Part shown: piece by piece, positions 58,124 to 64,000 of the stretch
Layout of the letters: every line of letters begins with the position of its first letter
How positions within the stretch are numbered: the first letter of the stretch is position 1
Origin: Taeniopygia guttata
Lineage: Eukaryota; Chordata; Aves; Passeriformes; Estrildidae
Direction of reading: 5' to 3'
Assembly (NCBI RefSeq): GCF_048771995.1
Contig: NC_133025.1
Location: 930,001-994,000 of the forward strand
DNA: 64,000 bases
Made by a program: the position numbers and the translations under genes
The notes under the pieces: generated by a model
What the model was told of the DNA's origin: nothing
The model's database searches: none
Seen by the model: only the letters and a program-made list of their open reading frames with translations

Positions 58124-61100
58124 GTGAGTGGCCGGGCTCGGGGGTGTCCCTTGTCCCCAGCCGGGGTCGGGGGTGTCCCTTTGTCCCCGGCCGGGTCGGG
58201 CCGGGGGTGGCCGGGGCTCCGACCATCCCTGGGACCGCGGGACGCTGCCCACCGCGCTGCCCTACACCCACCCCTGCCCCCTTCCCAGCCCCCAGCCTCA
58301 TAATCCCCTGCCCCCTACCCTAAAACTGCCCAGTCCCCAGCCCCATAACTGCTCAGCCCCCAGCCCCATAACTGCTCAGCCCCCAGCCCCATAACTGCCC
58401 AGCCCCATAACTGCCCAGTCCCCAGCCCCATAACTGCCCAGCCCCCAGCCCCATAACTGCCCATCCCCATAACTGCCCAGGCCCCATCCCCATAACTGCC
58501 CAGCCCTCAGCCCCATAACTGCCCAGCCCCAGCCCCATAACTGCCCGCTCCGCTACCCCATACACCCCTCCCTCGCCATGTGGGGCTGTTTTTGGGGTGT
58601 CCCCAGTGTTTTGGGGTGTCCCGCTGCTGAGGGTGCGGTCCCACAGGAGTTGCCGGCTCCGCGTGGCAGCAGCGTGATGTCGCTGGTCCCCGTCGTGGTG
58701 CTCTTGGCTCTGTGCCCGCTCCTCGCCCGGGCAGGTACCCACGGGCAGCGGGGTGGGGGTCCGGGCAGAGCCCCCCAGTTCCCGGGGACCCCCTTCCCAA
58801 CCCCCGCACCCCGATCCTCCCCTGCGCGGAGAGCGCGGCGGGGACCCCGAGGGCAGGAAGGAGGTGGAGCCGTTCTGGGTGGGGCGCTGGGACTCACACG
58901 GGGATGCCTGGCATCACCGAGCCCTCGGTCCTGGCATCACCGAGCCCTCGGGGCTGGCACCGGGACCTGGCACCTCTGAGCTCTCGTCCTGGCATCACCG
59001 AGCCCTTGGGGCACCAGGACCTGGCACCACCGAGCCTTTGGTGCTGGCATCACCGAGCCCTTGGTGCTGGCACCAGGACCTGGCATCACCAAGCCCTTGG
59101 TCCTGGCACCTCCAAGCCCTCGGTCTTGGCATCACCGAGCCCTCGGTGCTGGCACCTCTGAGCCCTCGGTGCTGGCACCTCCAAGCCCTCGGGGCACCGG
59201 GACCTGGCACCTCTGAGCTCTCAGTGCTGGCACCTCTGAGCCCTCGGTGCTGGCATCACTGAGCCCTCGGTCGTGGCACCACCAAGCCCTCGGTGCTGGC
59301 ACCTTCAAGCCCTCAGTGCTGGCACCTCCGAGCCCTCGGTGCTGGCATCACTGAGCCTTCGGTCCTGGCACCACCAAGCCCTCGGTGCTGGCATCACCGA
59401 GCCCTCGGGGCTGGCACCAGGACCTGGCACCTCCGAGCCCTCGGTTCTGGCACCTCCGAGCCCTTGGGGCACCAGGACCTGGCACCTCCAAGCCCTCGGT
59501 GCTGTCGCCACCGGACATGTCCCCACAGATGTCCCCTGTCCCTGACCCAGCAGAGCCACCTTGTCCCAGGGGTGGCCCCTCTACCCCGCTGTACCCATCC
59601 CTGGTGTCACCGCGCGCTGACCCTGCTGTGTCCCCTCCCAGACCATCCTCCTGTCACCGTCACGGTGACAGCGGCCATCGGCGAGGACGCCTACCTGCCC
59701 TGCGGCCCGCGGCCCTGGGGTGACCTGCGCAGGGCCACCCTCAGCTGCACCCACCAGGCTGGCGGCCACCGCGCTGTCCCCGTCCTCAGCCACCGCCTGG
59801 GCTGGCACCCGCCGCACCCCGAGCCGTGCTGGCAGCCTCCCGTGCAGCCCCACAGCCGCTTTGGGGACAGGGTGGCCTTCTGCGCCGTGGGGACAGGGGA
59901 CAGCGGCGTGTCCCTGCTGCTGAGGAACATCAGCGATGCCGATTTTGGGAATTATTCCTGCTATGCCGCCCGCGCTGTGGGCCCGCAGCTCCTCTGCTCC
60001 CTGGTGCTGCAGCCGGTGGTGGCAGGTGAGTGGGGTGGGGGTGGCACTGTCCCCTTTGGGGTCTCTCTCATTCCCTGCCGTACCCAGCCCTGTCCCTGTC
60101 TCCATGGTGCCAGAATTTGGGGATGTCACCAATTCCCTGCTGTGCCTGTCACCTCCTCTGTCCCCTGGCCCAGCCCTGTCCCGATCTGGGTGGTGCCCCA
60201 ACACTTTTCACCCCAATTTGGAGCTCCCTCATTTCCTGACTCATCTGTCACCTCCTCCAGCTGAGTCACCATCTTGGTGATACCAGGTGTCCCTGACGTG
60301 TCCCTTGTGCCACCTGAGCAGTGACCAGTGTCCCTGCCCTGTTCTCCTGTCCTATTTGAGGTCCCCACATGCCCTGACGTGTCCCTTGTCCCACCTGAGC
60401 AGTGCCAGGTGTCCCTGACGTGTTCCCCTGCCCTATTTGAGGTCCCCACATGCCCTGACATGTCCCTTGTGCCACCTGAGCAGTGCCCAGTGTCCCTGCC
60501 CTGTCCCCCTGCCCTATTTGGGGTCCCCACATGCCCTGAAGTGTCCCTTGTGCCACCTGAGCAGTGCCCAGTGTCCCTGCCCTGTCCCCCGCCCTGTTTG
60601 ATGTCCACATGAGGTGTCTGTCCCTTGTGCCACCTGAGCAGTGCCAGGTGTCCCTGCCCTGTTCCCCTGCCCTATTTGGCATCCCCACATCCCCTGATGT
60701 GTCCCTTGTGCCACCTGAGCAGTGCCCAGTGTCCCTGACGTGTTCCCCTGCCCTATTTGGGGTCCCCACATGCCCTGACGTGTCCCTTGTGCCACCTGGG
60801 CAGTGCCCAGTGTCCCTGCCCTGTTCCCCTGTCCTGTTTGGGGTCCCCACATGCCCTGACGTGTCCTTTGTGCCACCTGAGCAGTTCAGGTGTCCCTGCC
60901 CTGTTTGGGGTCCCCACATACCCTGACATGTCCCTTGTGCCACCTGAGCAGTTCAGGTGTCCCTGCCCTGTCCCCCTGCCCTATTTGACGTCCCCACATG
61001 CCCTGATGTGTCCCTTGTGCCACCTGAGCAGTGCCCGGTGTCCCTGCCCTGTCCCCCTGTCCTATCTGGGGTCCCCACATGCCCTGGTGTGTCTGTCCCT

Positions 61101-61889
61101 TGTCCCTGGGGTGTCTGTCCCTTGTCCCTGGTCTGTCCCTTGTCCCTGGCGTGTCTGTCCCTTGTCCCCAGCTGCTCCCCCGGGGCACTTTGGGGTTCCC
61201 CACGCCTGGCACAGCACAGGGAGCAGGGGGGTGACCTGGCTGCTGACCCCACGTGCCGTTGTCACCCCACAGAGGTCCCCAAGGATGTGAAGCTGGACAC
61301 GCTCATGAGTGTTTGTGTCCTCGTGGCCCCATTCGTCGTGGTGGTCATCGGCGTGGTGATGTGTGCCCACTGCCAGGGCCGCTGCTGGGGGGCACAAAGG
61401 GGGTGCTGGGGGCACAAAGGGGGTGCTGGGGGCACAAAGGGGGTGCTGAAGGAGATAAAGGTGATGCTGGAGGGGACAAAGGGGGGTGCTGGGGGGGATA
61501 AATGGGGTGCTGGGGGGGCACAGAGGGATGCTGGGGGGGATAAAGGGGGTGCTGGGGGCACAGAGTGGGGTGCTGGGGGGGATAAAGGGGGTGCTGGGGG
61601 GGACAAAGGGGGTGCTAGGGGGGCACAGAGTGGGGTGCTGGGGGCACAGAGTGGGGTGCTGGGGGCACAGAGTGGGGTGCTGGGGGGGCACAGAGGGGTG
61701 CTGGGGTCACAGAGTGGGGTGCTGGGGGGGACAAAGGGGGTGCTGGGGGGGCACAGAGGGGTGCTGGGGGCACAGAGTGGGGTGCTGGGGGGAATAGAGG
61801 GGGTGCTGGGGGGGTACAGAGGGGTGCTGGGGGGCATAAAGGGGGTACTGGGGTCACAGAGGGGTGCTGGGGGGACATTGTATAAGTAA
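58121..61889 (+). CDS. single V-type Ig domain membrane protein with repeat-encoded tail
   Basis: Exons 58121-58123 (only the ATG, then GT donor), 58647-58734, 59642-60025 and 61273-61889 join in frame to 363 residues; a start at 58677 in exon 2 is also possible. Order: short N-terminal segment and signal peptide (MSLVPVVVLLALCPLLARA), one Ig domain (TAAIGEDAYLPC to DADFGNYSCYA, the DxGxYxC signature) with several extra cysteines, a stalk, one TM segment (VLVAPFVVVVIGVVM), then about 165 Gly-rich residues encoded by a minisatellite. N-glycosylation sequons NIS and NYS are visible. The layout is that of a leukocyte-type receptor or adhesion molecule; I cannot name the family. A stop and ATTAAA right after the repeat support the long tail. 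Introns carry their own repeats. Confidence 0.65.
58270..58560. repeat. CCCCATAACTGCCCAGCCCCCAG minisatellite (Ig gene intron 1)
   Basis: About 13 units of 19-23 bp. Confidence 0.93.
58900..59515. repeat. CACCGAGCCCTCGGTGCTGG minisatellite (Ig gene intron 2)
   Basis: About 26 units of 23-24 bp, CATCACCGAGCCCTCGGTGC and CACCTCCGAGCCCTTGGGGC. Confidence 0.95.
60285..61165. repeat. long-unit (about 75-85 bp) minisatellite (Ig gene intron 3)
   Basis: About 11 units, each with TGTCCCTTGTGCCACCTGAG, CAGTGCCCAGTGTCCCTG and GGTCCCCACATGCCCTGA. Confidence 0.93.
61385..61880 (+). repeat. GGGGGTGCTGGGGGCACAAA coding minisatellite
   Basis: About 23 units of 20-23 bp inside the last exon of the Ig-domain gene, open in the coding frame throughout. 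Confidence 0.93.
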
Positions 61890-61902
61890 GATGTATTTAT
61901 AA

Positions 61903-61908
61903 ATTAAA
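61903..61908 (+). terminator. ATTAAA polyadenylation signal, Ig-domain gene
   Basis: ATTAAA 14 bp after the TAA stop; no other candidate nearby. Confidence 0.55.
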
Positions 61909-62074
61909 CTTTATTTATGTAAAACAAAAGTGGTACTGAGGGGACAGAGGGGGGTCCTGGGGCTACAAAGGGGACGTTGTTGTAGGATGGGGCCAGCTGG
62001 AGACCCCCTGGTACACTGGGGATGGGATTCTGGGTGGGGAGGGGATTTCCAGTTCCCTTGTGGTGTGGGGGTGG

Positions 62075-62690
62075 GATGGGATCCTTGGAATGGGATCCAT
62101 GGGATGGGGTGGGATCCATGGAATGGGGTGGGATCCATGGAATGGGGTGGGATCCATGGGATGGGATGGGATCCATGGGATGGGATGGGATCCATGGGAT
62201 GGGATGGGATCCATGGGATGGGATCCATGGGATGGGATGGGATTGGATGGGATTGGATCCATGGGATAGGATCCATGGAATGGGATGGGATCCATGGGAT
62301 GGGATCCATGGGATGGGATGGGTTGGGATCCATGGGATGAGACGGGGTGGGATCCATGGAATGGGATGGGATGGGATCCATGGGATGGGATCCATGGGAT
62401 GACATGGGATCCATAGGATGGGATCCATGGGATGGGTTGTGATGGGATCCCATCCATGGGATCCCATCCCATCCATGGGATCCCATCCCACAGATCCCAT
62501 CCAGTCCCATGCCATTCCATACCTCCCATCCGATTACCATCCCATGGATCCCATCCCATACATCCTATCCCATCCCAACCCATGGATCCCATCCCAACCC
62601 ATGGATCCCATCCTATGGATCCCATCCCATGGATCCCATCCCATGGATCCCATCCCGTGGATCCCATCCTATGGATCCCATCCCCCCCAA
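62075..62690. repeat. inverted arrays of GGATCCATGGGAT repeat
   Basis: 62075-62440 is GGGATCCATGGGATGGGAT. From about 62448 the same repeat runs in reverse complement (CCCATCCATGGGATCCCATC, CCCATGGATCCCAT) to 62690. The forward arm matches ARSA intron 3. Confidence 0.95.
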
Positions 62691-62870
62691 ACCTGATGGC
62701 TGCACACCTGGAATTTTGGGAACACCCAAACCTGATGGGTGCACACCTGGAATTTTAGGGAACACCCAAACCTGATGGGTGCACACCTGGAATTTTGGGG
62801 AACACCCAAACCTGATTGGGTGCACACCTGGAATTTTTGGGTAGGAACACAAAACGTGATGAGTGCACAC
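62690..62870. repeat. 40-bp repeat, four units
   Basis: CCAAACCTGATGGGTGCACA plus CCTGGAATTTTGGGGAACAC, about 4.5 copies with increasing divergence rightward. Confidence 0.9.
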
Positions 62871-62879
62871 CCAGAACTT

Positions 62880-63430
62880 TTGGGGTCATGGGGGTTTCTC
62901 TCAGCAGCACCCCAAGGAAATGGCTGTTCTGGTGGTGGGACAGGCGCCCCTGTGACCCTAAAAGCACAAAGGGGTTTTTTGGTATTGGTCCCTTGTGTTC
63001 CTCCAGAAGGGCCATGCCACATCTGCTCTCAGGATATTTCCAGCCCAGGCTTAGGAGAGACATGATAAAAGATGGAATAATAATAAATTAAATTATTGTG
63101 AGTCGACGCTCCCTCCAAGCAAACGGTGACGGGACAAGGTGACAGCTCTTATCTCTGCCCGCACCAACCAAGAAAACTGAAATGTGAGGCCAAAAAATAG
63201 GGCAAAATTCATCCCAAAAATGGGATTTGAGGGTTGGATCCTGGTGTTGCTCCCTGGTGTCCCGGTTTTGGCAGCAGAGGGGAATGGTGGAGAGGTCACC
63301 GAGGAGGCAGAGTCAGCACTGCAGGGTTGACTTCAGCAGATTTTCGTCCGAAACTCAGCCACGTTTTGGGGATGAGAACCCCACCATTGTCCCTGCGTCC
63401 CACCAAGGACTGTCAGAAATCAATGGCTAA
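62880..63430. other. unassigned intergenic sequence
   Basis: Lower-GC unique sequence; no exon, RNA gene or repeat family recognised. Confidence 0.4.
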
Positions 63431-63930
63431 TTACTGCCATAATTAGATGTCGCTGTCAAGGCAGGACAGGAATGAGAACACTCTGACTGCAAAGGCTGTG
63501 GAGAATAAAACTCATATTTATTCAAAATACACTGCTGTTTCATACAGAGCTTCGCAAAGGCCAAATCCATTGGTTCTAAAGTGAAAATAAGGCCAAATCC
63601 ATTGGTTCTAAAGTGAAAATAAGGCCAAATCCATTGGTTCTAAAGTGAAAATAAGGCCAAATCCATTGGTTCTAAGGTGAAAATAAGGCCAAATCCATTG
63701 GTTCTAAAGTGAAAATAAGGCCAAATCCATTGGTTCTGACGTGAAAACAACTCACAGCATTGGTGCACAGTGCTTGACGCACAGCGATAGAACTTAACTA
63801 TAAACCATGTGAGAACAAGAGAGATAAAGAATTATTTATATTTTTTCCCAGGCTTTTGCCTGGCTAGAAACTCTCAATTTCTTTCTTTGACCGAATTTAA
63901 GACCCACAATTATAAAACGCCACAATCCCT
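63430..63930 (-). mobile_element. possible LTR-type fragment (old retroviral-like element)
   Basis: Non-coding, AT-richer block with an internal array of about six 32-bp units containing CCATTGGTTCTAAAGTGAAA (63559-63745); on the minus strand this gives a series of CCAAT boxes. It resembles passerine ERV long terminal repeats, probably antisense. No protein-coding part in the window. Assignment is tentative. Confidence 0.35.
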
Positions 63931-63934
63931 CCAG

Positions 63935-64000
63935 GCACGGGGTGCGCTGGCCCTTTAAATGCGGCGGCGCGCGGGGGCGGGACCGGCGGCGCTGAGTGAC
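63935..64000. promoter_or_regulatory. GC-rich promoter-like edge
   Basis: CCCTTTAAATGCGGCGGCGC followed by a GC box GGGGGCGGGAC. It looks like the start of a CpG-rich promoter whose gene lies beyond the window. Confidence 0.35.

Noticed and set aside
62022-62402. [11 protein letters not shown]-type frames
   Set aside because: Translation of the GGATCCATGGGAT repeat.

Overview
The window looks like vertebrate, specifically bird and probably songbird, DNA from a GC-rich, gene-dense chromosome. Reasons: small spliced genes with canonical GT-AG introns, several 3' pieces of CR1 LINEs in both orientations, arylsulfatase A (ARSA) next to acrosin (ACR) as in the vertebrate 22q13-type synteny block, and minisatellites in nearly every large intron and spacer. 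Most long open frames are translated repeats, not genes.

Layout. 1-2.5 kb: a 19-bp minisatellite, then the last exon and 3'UTR of an unrecognised plus-strand gene. 2.9-8.4 kb: a minus-strand, 12-exon, seven-TM gene of the TMEM116 type. 9.4-14.9 kb: minus-strand GCC1, a golgin with a GRIP domain. 16.4-21.4 kb: plus-strand acrosin-like gene, copy 1. 21.9-33.9 kb: plus-strand ARSA with all 8 coding exons, a ZNF143/YY1/CLEAR/CCAAT promoter and introns made largely of tandem repeats. 34.0-37.7 kb: a 20-21-bp minisatellite. 38.2-57.7 kb: four more acrosin-like genes (copies 2-5), head-to-tail on the minus strand. 58.1-61.9 kb: a plus-strand single-Ig-domain membrane protein whose cytoplasmic tail is encoded by a minisatellite. 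62-64 kb: inverted GGATCC-type repeats, a possible old LTR fragment, and a GC-rich promoter-like edge.

Main result: all five acrosin-like genes have intact five-exon structures and open frames, but each lacks the serine-protease triad (His to Gln or Ser, Asp to Asn, Ser to Ile) and the R-IVGG activation site. They keep the cysteines, the S1-pocket Asp and an acrosin-like C-terminal helix. They therefore read as an expanded family of secreted acrosin pseudoproteases, probably of sperm, with a homogenised core (exon 3 to exon 4, including intron 3) and diverging tails. ARSA sits between copy 1 and copies 2-5, which point the opposite way, with array-derived spacer DNA on both sides.
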